NCBI RefSeq assembly: GCF_042944905.1
Contig: NZ_CP168496.1
Location: 992,001 to 1,056,000 of the forward strand
Direction of reading: 5' to 3'
DNA from: Psychrobacillus sp042944905
Lineage (GTDB): Bacteria; Bacillota; Bacilli; Bacillales_A; Planococcaceae
Length of the DNA stretch: 64,000 nucleotides
Each line of letters starts with the position of its first letter. Within the stretch, counting starts at the first letter, position 1. The notes beneath the pieces were generated by a model, which had not been told where the DNA came from, did not search any database, and saw only the letters and a list, made by a program, of their open reading frames with translations. The translations under genes and the position numbers were made by a program. Shown here piece after piece: positions 9,256-17,563 of this stretch.

Positions 9256-10791
9256 ATGTTCAAAAAAGGATTGACCATTTTATCAGTAGCGATACTTAGT
9301 TTATTAACAGCAAATACTGCATTTGCATATTCACAAGAAAGTTATCCAAAACAAGTGTCCGTGGAAGTACATTCTGCATCTTCTACATCGCTCAATTTAA
9401 ATGGTGTGTACAAATTAGAAAACTTAACAACGAAAGAGATGTTCTTTGCATTACCAAATACACCGGTTACTTTCTCGCAAGTAAATGGGGAAGTCTCCAT
9501 CTATCAAATAGGTGCTACGATGTATTCTGCAAATGGATATGCTTTACATGCTTTAACTGGCAATGAAAAAATGGTCGTGTTCACTGCGGATGTAGAAGGT
9601 AAAAAAGGTGCTACTGCAGATTATGAAGTAGTAAAAGCATACAAAGCATTTCAAGGTGCATACTTTGTAAATGAATTTACGAATGCAGATGGTGAACTTT
9701 GGTACTCCGTTACAGATGAACAAGGCGTTTCTTCTTGGGTACCTTCTTCAAGTGCTACCGTTGGATCCGTTGTAAATCAGCCTCTTGGTAAGACACCATC
9801 TGGGACACAGTACCGAGGCAGCTTTAGTGTTGTAAAATCCGGTGCAAATGTACAAATTGCCAACAGACTGGATTTAGAAAACTATTTAAAAGGTGTTATT
9901 CCGAACGAATCTCCTGCTTCTTGGCATATTGAAGCATTAAAAGCACAAGCAGTTGCCGCACGAAGCTACACATTAAGTAAATCTGGAATATTAAGTAGTA
10001 CAACAAAAGATCAAATGTATAAAGGGTATTCTTCGGAACAAAAGAGTACAAATTCAGCAGTGGAAGCAACAACTGGTTTAGTAATCAAATCTGCTGGAAA
10101 GCTAGTACAAGCTTATTATTACTCTACCAGTGGTGGCAGAACTGCCAATATTGGGGAAGCATGGGATACTGCCCAAGTGCCATATTTTGTCTCTGTAGAT
10201 GATTCAATTGAAAAATCTCCCTATAGTAATTGGTCCGTCAGCATTCCCGCTTCCAATATTTTAACGAAGTTTGGATTTAATGCATCTACTGATCAATTAC
10301 TAGATGTGAAGATTACAAAAGGTGGTTCTAACGGAGAAGTTACGGCTGTATCGATTGTAACTTCTGCTGGAGAAAAAACGATCAAAGGTAATGAAACAGT
10401 CATGCGCGGTGTATTTTTAGATGCCAACAATGCATCTTTAAAATCAAACTGGTTTGAAATTAATTTCACAAAACCATCTGGTACAGCAAACCTTGCTATA
10501 CAGAAAGTAACTGGCTCAACCGCAGTTAATTCTTTAACCAATATGCAAGTTCAAACAGCAACCGGGATCGAGACGATACCAAGTGGCTCTGTCGCAATTC
10601 AAACGAAAGAAGGAATTGTCTCCACAACAGCATCAACTCCTGGCATCCAATCGATTACCGTAAACGGAAAAGGCTACGGCCATCGAATCGGCATGAGTCA
10701 ATACGGTGCCAAAGCCCGCGCAGATGCCGGCTGGACATATGACCGCATCCTTAAACACTATTACCAAGGCGTAACAATCGAAAAGTACTAA
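9256..10791 (+). CDS. SpoIID/LytB domain protein (amidase enhancer-like)
   Basis: A 511-residue exported protein with a signal peptide ending near AFAYS (residue 25). An SH3-like region (about 105-170) precedes the SpoIID/LytB domain, marked by the NYLKGVIPNESPASW segment, AQAVAARSY, then AYYYSTSGGRT and the C-terminal GYGHRIGMSQYGAKARA. Family members either stimulate amidases (LytB) or act as lytic transglycosylases (SpoIID). The start codon follows the stop of the upstream gene without a gap, with GAGGTGAA inside that gene as ribosome binding site. A terminator follows. Confidence 0.92.
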   Translation: MFKKGLTILSVAILSLLTANTAFAYSQESYPKQVSVEVHSASSTSLNLNGVYKLENLTTKEMFFALPNTPVTFSQVNGEVSIYQIGATMYSANGYALHALTGNEKMVVFTADVEGKKGATADYEVVKAYKAFQGAYFVNEFTNADGELWYSVTDEQGVSSWVPSSSATVGSVVNQPLGKTPSGTQYRGSFSVVKSGANVQIANRLDLENYLKGVIPNESPASWHIEALKAQAVAARSYTLSKSGILSSTTKDQMYKGYSSEQKSTNSAVEATTGLVIKSAGKLVQAYYYSTSGGRTANIGEAWDTAQVPYFVSVDDSIEKSPYSNWSVSIPASNILTKFGFNASTDQLLDVKITKGGSNGEVTAVSIVTSAGEKTIKGNETVMRGVFLDANNASLKSNWFEINFTKPSGTANLAIQKVTGSTAVNSLTNMQVQTATGIETIPSGSVAIQTKEGIVSTTASTPGIQSITVNGKGYGHRIGMSQYGAKARADAGWTYDRILKHYYQGVTIEKY

Positions 10792-10792
10792 C

Positions 10793-10828
10793 AAAAAGGT
10801 GACCAACTTAACTTGGTCACCTTTTTTG
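10793..10828 (+). terminator. Intrinsic terminator after SpoIID-like gene
   Basis: AAGGTGACCAA pairs with TTGGTCACCTT around a six-base loop and is followed by TTTTTT. It is one of the strongest hairpins in the window. Confidence 0.95.
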
Positions 10829-10860
10829 TATAGGTCGAAATTTACATTAAATGGTTAAGG

Positions 10861-10971
10861 GAGACCTAATATGGGGTGAAAGCAACCAAATTAGTATGGA
10901 AAGCAACCAATTGGTCCATGAGAGCAACCAATTCAAACAAAGAGCAACCAATTAGTCCGGGAGAGCAACCA
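10861..10971. repeat. 21-bp phased array, AGCAACC word with one GAGACC
   Basis: AGCAACC, mostly followed by AATT, starts at 10881, 10902, 10923, 10943 and 10964 (spacings 21, 21, 20, 21). A GAGACC at 10861 is in register with them: its ACC lies 21 bp before the first ACC of the AGCAACC series. So two core words occupy the same phase of one array. Confidence 0.88.
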
Positions 10972-11043
10972 ATTTACTCGTAAGTCCGCCAACTGGGCAA
11001 ATTCAGATGGTTCAGCATAGAAGCAGTGGTATTAATTGTAACA

Positions 11044-11200
11044 AAATAACGATAAATGGCTGAACGAGACCAAATAGCGTGAAATCGAGACCAATTCACC
11101 CCAAGCCGAGACCAAATAGCCAGGACCCGAGACCAATTCAAAGTTTGCATTAAAATTAAGGAATTAAATGGAAATAAATAACGATAAATGGCTGAACAAG
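11044..11200. repeat. 21-bp phased array, GAGACC word, plus a short direct repeat
   Basis: GAGACCAA starts at 11066, 11087, 11108 and 11129, all 21 bp apart. GAGACC is the reverse complement of the GGTCTC word near 5.5 kb. The array is bracketed by two copies of a 19-base direct repeat (AATAACGATAAATGGCTGA, near 11046 and 11180). Confidence 0.88.
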
Positions 11201-11262
11201 ACAAACAAGCCCGCAAACGTGGCAAACTGACTAGAGTAAGCGACTATCCACCTCCGAACGTA

Positions 11263-11306
11263 TAAAAAAACCGTCTCTTAGTCTAAATGCAACTTAAGAG
11301 ATGGCT
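11263..11306 (-). terminator. Intrinsic terminator for the CAP-domain gene
   Basis: Read on the reverse strand, GCCATCTCTTA pairs with TAAGAGACGG and is followed by a run of T residues, immediately after the reverse-strand gene. Confidence 0.9.
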
Positions 11307-11312
11307 TCCATA

Positions 11313-12485
11313 TTAAGGCTTTATAAAGTTTTCCGTATAATAGGGAATTGAGCCGTATGTCCATTTGGCAAAATGTACGCCAACCCCTAGTTGGGTATAA
11401 TTTGTACTAATAATATTTTTACGGTGGCCAAGCGAGTTCATTAATGCTTCGTGTGCAAAATAAGGATTCGTATAGCCCATGGCGATATTCTCTCCGGCAT
11501 TTCGGAAAAGTATTCCTCCATTTTTCAGTCGGTCAAAAGGTGATTCACCGCGCAGATTTTCGTGGTTGAAATAATCATTTTCGCCCATGTCCAAACTATG
11601 TTTGCGAGCAACATTTGAGATGCTAGAAGAATACTGTAAGATTGAAACTCCTTGTGCTTTTCTTTCAGCGTTTGTTAATTCAAATAAAAGTGATTCATAA
11701 CTTGATTCTAAGATGCTTGATTTTGGTGGGTATAGATTTGAATTTCTATTAATTAAATCTTGATCAATTAATAATATTGCAGAGACTTTATTATCATTAT
11801 GTACATCGATAAAAAAGTTTGCTTCATAGGTTGGAAGATTATACGTAATAATTTCAATTGGATATGTGTTGCCTGTTGTTACATATTGGTTTCCTAATTT
11901 ACTTTCGATTTGGCTGACAGTGTTAGTAATTGAAATACCATTAAATTGATAGTTTTTATCTTTTGTATAAAGCGAAGCGATTTTATTGTTTAAATAACTA
12001 ATTGCGTAAAAGTTATTATACTTTTGATGATAAATAGATGTTGATGCATTAAATTCATTTGTGACGGTTCTTTTTGCCGTTCCTAACTCTGATAAAACAG
12101 AAGTGATCGAGTCACCAATAGTAAACGAAGTTCGAGCAGTTCTTACACAATTGAGTTGGCTCAGTTTTTCTTTGGATGGTGTTTGGTATAAAATGGTTGA
12201 ATCATTTTTTATTACTAACCCTTCACCTAAATGAAAATAAGCTCCTTTATTAACATATACGCGAAAATTTTCACCGACTATTACCTTTCTAAAAACTTCA
12301 AAGTTTCCATTCACATTTTTAAAAATGGCAGTCGGTTTTTGAACGATCACTCGACCGATTTGCCCCGATTTTAGTTCGACTCCATCCCAAGAAACGATAC
12401 TTGGACAATCCCCAGCTGCAAACGAAATAGTTGGACCTATACTTATACTTAGAAGGAACATTAATATTACGATGAATTTTTTCAT
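11313..12485 (-). CDS. Exported CAP-domain (SCP/PR1-like) protein
   Basis: A 390-residue secreted protein. The signal peptide covers about residues 1-24. A CAP-associated N-terminal region (about 120-250) precedes a C-terminal CAP domain (about 265-388) with LTNAERKAQG, ARKHSLDM, the His in YFNHENLRGESPFDRL, AGENIAMG and GHRKNI. Bacillus relatives are YlbC/YkwD type; their biochemical role is not settled. GGGGTGG precedes the ATG. It is transcribed 30 bases downstream of yvyE and ends at its own terminator. Confidence 0.9.
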   Translation of the reverse strand: MKKFIVILMFLLSISIGPTISFAAGDCPSIVSWDGVELKSGQIGRVIVQKPTAIFKNVNGNFEVFRKVIVGENFRVYVNKGAYFHLGEGLVIKNDSTILYQTPSKEKLSQLNCVRTARTSFTIGDSITSVLSELGTAKRTVTNEFNASTSIYHQKYNNFYAISYLNNKIASLYTKDKNYQFNGISITNTVSQIESKLGNQYVTTGNTYPIEIITYNLPTYEANFFIDVHNDNKVSAILLIDQDLINRNSNLYPPKSSILESSYESLLFELTNAERKAQGVSILQYSSSISNVARKHSLDMGENDYFNHENLRGESPFDRLKNGGILFRNAGENIAMGYTNPYFAHEALMNSLGHRKNIISTNYTQLGVGVHFAKWTYGSIPYYTENFIKP

Positions 12486-12515
12486 GTATTTACCACCCCT
12501 TGTAAAAAGTATAAA

Positions 12516-13151
12516 TCAATTTACTTCAAATTCCAAAAACTCTTTTTCGACAATTTCGATTTTTGCTTGTCCATTTGTTATTTCAGACATCCAATCTACA
12601 AATTTTGCCTCTTCTTTTGCTATTGTGTAGACAAAAACTTCGACAGAATCTGCATAGTTTATTTCTTTGAGAGGATATTCAGAGCTTCGGACTTCATTTT
12701 CAACTTTTCCTAACCAAGTGTAGTCAATGGATACTTTCATCAAGTGATGAAGCTTACGTTCGACAACTTTTGCTGCATCAATACCTTCTGTTGTCGCTTT
12801 ACCATAAGCACGAATGAGGCCACCACCTCCAAGTTTTATGCCTCCAAAATATCGAGTCACCACGACAACCGTATCTTTGAGTCCTTGTTTTTTAAGGACT
12901 TCTAGCATTGGAAATCCTGCAGTGCCACTAGGTTCGCCGTCATCATTCGCTTTTTGGATATGATCATGCTCCCCAATTATGTAAGCCGAACAGTTATGAT
13001 TGGCATCTTTATGCTTTTGTTTGATAAGATGAATAAAAACAAGTGCTTCCTCGTCGGTTTCGGCTCGCTTCACGTAGGTGAGAAAACGTGATTTTTGGAT
13101 AATAATCTCGCTTTCACCAGAGCCTTTGACAGTTAGATAATCGTTTCTCAT
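12516..13151 (-). CDS. yvyE: YigZ/YvyE (IMPACT) family protein
   Basis: A 211-residue protein with the IMPACT N-terminal domain (about 1-115): KSRFLTYV, the ANHNCSAYIIG segment, DDGEPSGTAGFPML and TRYFGGIKLGGGGLIRAY are family signatures. The C-terminal DUF1949 ferredoxin-like domain follows (about 140-205). Its location divergent from degS is the same as in B. subtilis, which supports orthology. The molecular role is uncertain; IMPACT proteins are linked to translation control and some homologues have been described as peptidases. Confidence 0.93.
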   Translation of the reverse strand: MRNDYLTVKGSGESEIIIQKSRFLTYVKRAETDEEALVFIHLIKQKHKDANHNCSAYIIGEHDHIQKANDDGEPSGTAGFPMLEVLKKQGLKDTVVVVTRYFGGIKLGGGGLIRAYGKATTEGIDAAKVVERKLHHLMKVSIDYTWLGKVENEVRSSEYPLKEINYADSVEVFVYTIAKEEAKFVDWMSEITNGQAKIEIVEKEFLEFEVN

Positions 13152-13226
13152 TTTTAAATTGTCCTCCTCGAATTAATTGAAATATAGTTGTAAACTAATT
13201 TTAATTTATTTTTAGTATATAAGTGC

Positions 13227-13232
13227 TATAAT
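13227..13232 (+). promoter_or_regulatory. Candidate -10 element for degS
   Basis: TATAAT stands 59 bases before the degS ATG. The region upstream is AT-rich without a clear TTGACA-like -35, so only the -10 is offered. Confidence 0.35.
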
Positions 13233-13291
13233 AGGGTTTGTCAGTAAGAAAGCATGTAGTCTCATTTATCCAAACAAAGGAGAAAAAACAG

Positions 13292-14437
13292 ATGACGAAA
13301 AAGAACCTTGAAGCACAATCGTTAGATGTTATTTTCGATCGAATGGTAGAAGTAATGGATCATTCGAAAAAGGATATTTTCATTATAAGCGAACAAAGTC
13401 GAGAAAACTTCAATGAAATGAAAGTTGAATTAGAAATAATTCGTGGAGACATTGAAGCAGTCATTATTGAAGCTGATTTGTTAGAATCAAAATCGAAATT
13501 AGCTAGAAATCGTTTAGCAGAAGTATCCAAAAACTTTGAAACGTACGATGAACCCCAAATACGGAATGCTTACGAAACTGCGAATGAAATTCAAATTAAT
13601 CTACTCATCAAACGAGCAGAAGAAAGACAACTTAGAAACCGAAGAGACGAATTAGAGCGTAGACTCCAAGGTCTTCTCGAAATGATTGAGCGGGCAGATC
13701 AGCTCGTTAATCAAGTAAATATAGTGATCAATTATTTAACTACTGATTTAAAAGAAGTTGGAGAAGCGCTTGAAAATGCAAAAATTAAACAAGATTTCAC
13801 CTTGAAAATTATTGAGGCTCAAGAGGAAGAACGCAAAAGACTTTCTCGTGAAATACATGACGGTCCCGCCCAAATGCTTGCGAATGTGTTACTAAGAACA
13901 GATTTAATCAATCTTACTTATCAGCAGCGTGGTGGAGAGGAAGCAATGAAAGAGATTGTCGAACTAAAAGAGATGGTTCGAAATGCACTTTCAGAAGTTC
14001 GTCGAATTATTTACGATCTTCGCCCAATGGCACTCGATGATTTGGGACTTGTGCCCACACTTAGAAAGTATTTATCAACTATAGAAGAATACAATCCAAC
14101 AAGTACAATAAATTTTCAATCGTATGGAGTAGAACAAAGATTGCATACTAATTTCGAAATTGCCATTTTCCGTCTAATACAGGAATCTTTAACAAACGGT
14201 TTGAAACACGGGAAATTTAAAGAGGCATGGGTTAAAATTGAATGGTTGAAACAAAAAATAAATATAATCGTCAAAGATAATGGGATAGGTTTTGATCCAA
14301 ATGTAGCAAAAGATAAATCATTTGGTTTAATCGGTATGCGCGAGCGAGTTGATCTATTGAATGGATCGATGAAAATTATTTCATCCCCCGGCAATGGTAC
14401 AACCCTTTTGTTTAGTATCCCAATAAATGAGGAATAA
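13292..14437 (+). CDS. degS: Sensor histidine kinase DegS
   Basis: A cytoplasmic 381-residue kinase: an N-terminal sensor coiled coil (about 1-180), a HisKA_3 dimerisation domain with REIHDGPAQ, and a C-terminal HATPase domain with DNGIGFD and GLIGMRERV. With the ATG chosen here (behind AAAGGAG) the phospho-acceptor falls at His189, the number known for B. subtilis DegS, which argues against the longer TTG start 54 bases upstream. It phosphorylates DegU, encoded next, to control exoenzymes, competence and motility. Confidence 0.96.
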   Translation: MTKKNLEAQSLDVIFDRMVEVMDHSKKDIFIISEQSRENFNEMKVELEIIRGDIEAVIIEADLLESKSKLARNRLAEVSKNFETYDEPQIRNAYETANEIQINLLIKRAEERQLRNRRDELERRLQGLLEMIERADQLVNQVNIVINYLTTDLKEVGEALENAKIKQDFTLKIIEAQEEERKRLSREIHDGPAQMLANVLLRTDLINLTYQQRGGEEAMKEIVELKEMVRNALSEVRRIIYDLRPMALDDLGLVPTLRKYLSTIEEYNPTSTINFQSYGVEQRLHTNFEIAIFRLIQESLTNGLKHGKFKEAWVKIEWLKQKINIIVKDNGIGFDPNVAKDKSFGLIGMRERVDLLNGSMKIISSPGNGTTLLFSIPINEE

Positions 14438-14469
14438 TAATACAGTAGTTTTTTTAGGAGGAAATGACA

Positions 14470-15144
14470 ATGACCAAAATAATCATTATAGATGACCACC
14501 AACTTTTTAGAGAAGGTGTTAAACGAATTTTAGACTTTGAAGATTCATTTGAAGTAATCGCAGAAGGAAACGACGGCAACGATGTCCTTCGTTTATACGA
14601 ACAACATCATGCAGATGTAGTACTAATGGATATCAATATGCCTACTAAAAATGGTGTGGATGCAACAGCCGAACTCATCGAAAAATACCCAGATGCTAAA
14701 GTAATCATGCTTTCCATCCATGACGATGAATCCTATGTAACGCACGCATTAAAAACAGGCGCACTAGGATACATGCTAAAAGAAATGGATGCAAACGCAA
14801 TCGTCTCAGCTATTAAAGTAGTAGCAAAAGGTGGATCCTACTTACATCCAAAAGTAACACGCAACTTAGTTTCAGAATTCCGTCGCCTAAGCGAACGTGA
14901 AAATAAAGGAAACTTCCATCAAACCGAAATTCGACGCCCATTCCATTTACTAACAAAGCGCGAATGCGAAGTACTCCAACTTTTAACCGATGGACAAAGT
15001 AACCGCACAATCGGCGAAACCCTATTCATCTCTGAAAAAACAGTTAAAAATCACGTATCCAGCATTCTTCAAAAAATGAACGTAAACGACCGCACCCAAG
15101 CCGTCGTAACCGGCATCAAAAACGGCTGGGTCGAAGTACGATAA
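14470..15144 (+). CDS. degU: Response regulator DegU
   Basis: A 224-residue NarL-family regulator. The receiver domain has DDH (residues 8-10), the phospho-acceptor Asp54 in VLMDINMP and Lys near 104 in MLKEMD. The LuxR-type helix-turn-helix lies at about 155-215 (LTKRECEVLQLL, SEKTVKNHVSSILQKM). The second ATG is chosen because AGGAGG is only two bases from the first. It follows degS by 32 bases and ends at a terminator, so degSU form a bicistron. Confidence 0.96.
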   Translation: MTKIIIIDDHQLFREGVKRILDFEDSFEVIAEGNDGNDVLRLYEQHHADVVLMDINMPTKNGVDATAELIEKYPDAKVIMLSIHDDESYVTHALKTGALGYMLKEMDANAIVSAIKVVAKGGSYLHPKVTRNLVSEFRRLSERENKGNFHQTEIRRPFHLLTKRECEVLQLLTDGQSNRTIGETLFISEKTVKNHVSSILQKMNVNDRTQAVVTGIKNGWVEVR

Positions 15145-15149
15145 TAGTG

Positions 15150-15184
15150 AACCCTCTTGCATGCACGTGCGAGAGGGTTTTTTA
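15150..15184 (+). terminator. Intrinsic terminator after degU
   Basis: AACCCTCT-C/G-rich stem pairs with AGAGGGTT around GCATGCACGTGC and is followed by TTTTTT. Confidence 0.9.
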
Positions 15185-15204
15185 GTGGTTAGAGGGGAAG
15201 TATC

Positions 15205-15792
15205 TTGCGATTAACAGTGAGAATGTTGCGAGTAACCAAGTAAATGTTGCGAGTAGCGCCATCTATATTGCGAGAAAGCCTCCCGATGTAGCGAGTACCC
15301 ATAATATTGCGCCAAAACGCCAAAACATTGCGAGAAAGCAAGTAAATGTTGCGACTAACGCCATCTATATTGCGAGAAAGCCCCCCGATGTAGCGAGTAC
15401 CCATAATATTGCGCCAAAGCGCCAAAACATTGCGAGAAAGCAAGTAAATGTTGCGACTAACGGCATCTATATTGCGAGAAAGCCCCCCGATGTAGCGAGT
15501 ACCCATAATGTTGCGCCAAAGCGCCAAAACATTGCGAGTAAGCAAGTAAATGTTGCGACTAACGCCATCTATATTGCGAGAAATCCCCCCGATGTAGCGA
15601 GTACCCATAATATTGCTCCAAAGCGCCAAAACATTGCGAGTAAGCAAGTAAATGTTGCGACTAGCGCCATCTATATTGCGAGAAAGCCCCCCGATGTAGA
15701 AAGTACCCATAATATTGCGCCAAAGCGCCAAAACATTGCGAGTAAGCAAGTAAATGTTGCGAGTAACGCCATCTATATTGCGAGAAATCCCA
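15205..15792 (+). repeat. 21-bp TTGCGA array with 102-bp higher-order repeat
   Basis: TTGCGA starts at 15205, 15226, 15247 and 15268 at strict 21-bp steps. Five such steps (21+21+18+21+21) make a 102-bp unit; the same unit landmark recurs at 15247, 15349, 15451, 15553, 15655 and 15757, giving five full copies plus a partial one. Copies differ by only a few bases. The 186-codon reverse frame across it (34-residue repeats) is a by-product of 102 being divisible by three and has no credible start signal. It lies between the convergent degU and NERD genes. Confidence 0.93.
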
Positions 15793-15830
15793 TAATTGTT
15801 GGAAGCAACAAAATCCTCGTAAACACTTTA

Positions 15831-16760
15831 TTATTTATCACTTCGTTCTGTAAAAAATCTTGCAGGACCTGATCCATGTGCTTCTAAATTCATACTATTT
15901 AACATACGGGACGCTGAGTAAATAGATTCGAGTCCACAAAATCTCCGAAACTCTTTATTTGTGATTTCTTTATTAATCAACCAAAAGTAGTCGTTTACAG
16001 CTGAAATGTGGGCATAACGATCATTTTTCTTACAAGCCAAGCATGTCCAAGTAGTGGAAACACGCTTCATCCCCAACACCCCACAAAACGGGCATTCAAC
16101 TCCAGGCTTCAAAACATTAGGTGAGATATGATAATGTTCACATAATGGGGGATAAGTGAACGGGGTTTGCTCCGTTTGAATCACATGCTCAATCGTCTGC
16201 AATTGCTCAGTAGATAGTAGAAGGGAATTGGAATGGTTGTACATCTGAATCACTTTTTCATTCATACTTTCTAATTTACAAAAAGGGTAGTGCTTAGGCT
16301 TTTGCCGAATTCTACACGACTTGGCTGTCATAATAACAGACCCTGTTACTTTCATGTTCTGGAAATATGTTCCAAAATAATTCTTTATAAATCGAATATG
16401 CTTCATCAACTGAAAATAAGGATTAGGCAACGAAATTTCTTCTCCATCCCCTGTTATTTTATAAAACTCTTCCGTCTCTAAATCGACAAATAACTCATCA
16501 CTATAATTCTTAGACTCTAGCACAATAAAACAACGATCCGTCACGACAAGACAATCAATTTGTACTTTCCACTCTCCCATAGACAAGCATACATTCGGGA
16601 AAATATTCACTAGTCCCGCTAATCGCAACTCACCAAGCTTTCGAACTAGCCTATTCTCACCGCGATCACCAGCTTCCATTTTTCTAATTTCATCTTGTAT
16701 AAACTCAGCAGTTTGCGCATCAGATAATCTCTTCAATAATGCATGATGTTCTTTCCTCAA
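15831..16760 (-). CDS. NERD (nuclease-related domain) protein with zinc ribbon
   Basis: A 309-residue protein. The NERD domain lies at about residues 35-140: GDRGENRLVRKL, then QIDCLVV and FIVLESKNY, which correspond to the Asp and Glu-x-Lys of the PD-(D/E)XK nuclease fold. A C-terminal zinc ribbon is formed by CPFC and CLACKK (about 215-240). NERD proteins are presumed DNA-processing enzymes, unproven here. The TTG start is chosen because GGAGGT lies six bases upstream and no ATG fits. It sits between degU and comFA, where B. subtilis has yviA, so it is likely an accessory gene. Confidence 0.85.
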   Translation of the reverse strand: MRKEHHALLKRLSDAQTAEFIQDEIRKMEAGDRGENRLVRKLGELRLAGLVNIFPNVCLSMGEWKVQIDCLVVTDRCFIVLESKNYSDELFVDLETEEFYKITGDGEEISLPNPYFQLMKHIRFIKNYFGTYFQNMKVTGSVIMTAKSCRIRQKPKHYPFCKLESMNEKVIQMYNHSNSLLLSTEQLQTIEHVIQTEQTPFTYPPLCEHYHISPNVLKPGVECPFCGVLGMKRVSTTWTCLACKKNDRYAHISAVNDYFWLINKEITNKEFRRFCGLESIYSASRMLNSMNLEAHGSGPARFFTERSDK

Positions 16761-16888
16761 AAATTCACCTCCAATCTACCTACATCATACAATCATTTAA
16801 TAGAAAATTCTACCTATTTAAAATGGAACTAATTTATTGAGTTTTCGTCTTAGTTATGACAAAATAACCTCAGCAGGAGGAGAACTAG

Positions 16889-17464
16889 ATGAAACTTATA
16901 CACCTATTAATACTTGCAGCAACCCTATTAGCACTTGCTGCTTGCAATAGCAATGAAGATAAAGCAACAACCTCAGGATCCGCTAGCGATAATGCGCCTT
17001 CCAATGCCCAGTCGGTGACAGATCATGGGGCAAAAGATAAATCTCAAGTAGGTTTCCAAATGGCTGGCGGGAATATTGAAGAAGCGATGAATGTCCCAAA
17101 AAAAGCAAAAACAGCTATTATTGCTGCTTTCAACGAATACATGGACGCATTCAATGAAGAAAATATCGACCGCTACATGAAGACGATTTCCAAAAAACCA
17201 GAAGGCTTCAACTATGAAACGGAAAAAAACGATGTCCAAGCTGCATTCAAGGAATATGACATTACACGTACCGCAGAAAATACGACCATCATTCAATACG
17301 ATGAAAATAACGCACAAGTATTTGCCAACCTCAAAACCAATCTCGTACAACCATCGACTGGTGCAAAACTTGAACGCAATGGACGTCAAGTCACTGTATT
17401 CGTCAAAGAAGACGGCAAATGGCTCGTCACAAGCGTCTACTTTATGATGGAAACATCCAAATAA
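16889..17464 (+). CDS. Lipoprotein with NTF2-like domain
   Basis: A 191-residue predicted lipoprotein: the short signal peptide ends in LALAAC, a lipobox with Cys20. A low-complexity Ser/Asn/Asp linker follows, then an NTF2/SnoaL-like domain (about 70-190) with AFNEYMDAFNEENIDRYM and a terminal GKWLVTSVYF strand. GGAGGAGAA precedes the ATG. It should be anchored to the outer face of the membrane. Function is unknown. It is a single-gene unit with its own terminator. Confidence 0.85.
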   Translation: MKLIHLLILAATLLALAACNSNEDKATTSGSASDNAPSNAQSVTDHGAKDKSQVGFQMAGGNIEEAMNVPKKAKTAIIAAFNEYMDAFNEENIDRYMKTISKKPEGFNYETEKNDVQAAFKEYDITRTAENTTIIQYDENNAQVFANLKTNLVQPSTGAKLERNGRQVTVFVKEDGKWLVTSVYFMMETSK

Positions 17465-17467
17465 CAA

Positions 17468-17500
17468 AAGCCCCTCGATCATGTCGATGGGGCCTTTTTA
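17468..17500 (+). terminator. Intrinsic terminator after lipoprotein gene
   Basis: GCCCC-TCGA pairs with TCGA-GGGGC (one unpaired T) and is followed by TTTTT. Confidence 0.85.
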
Positions 17501-17563
17501 CTATTACATTCAAACTAAAAATTCAGTAAACTAGTAATAGTACAAAAAGTCAGGAGGATGCCC

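Noticed and set aside
15189..15749. Reverse-strand 186-codon frame with 34-residue repeats
   Set aside because: The 102-bp repeat unit is divisible by three, which keeps any stop-free frame open. It has no start signal, and the sequence is the non-coding TTGCGA array.
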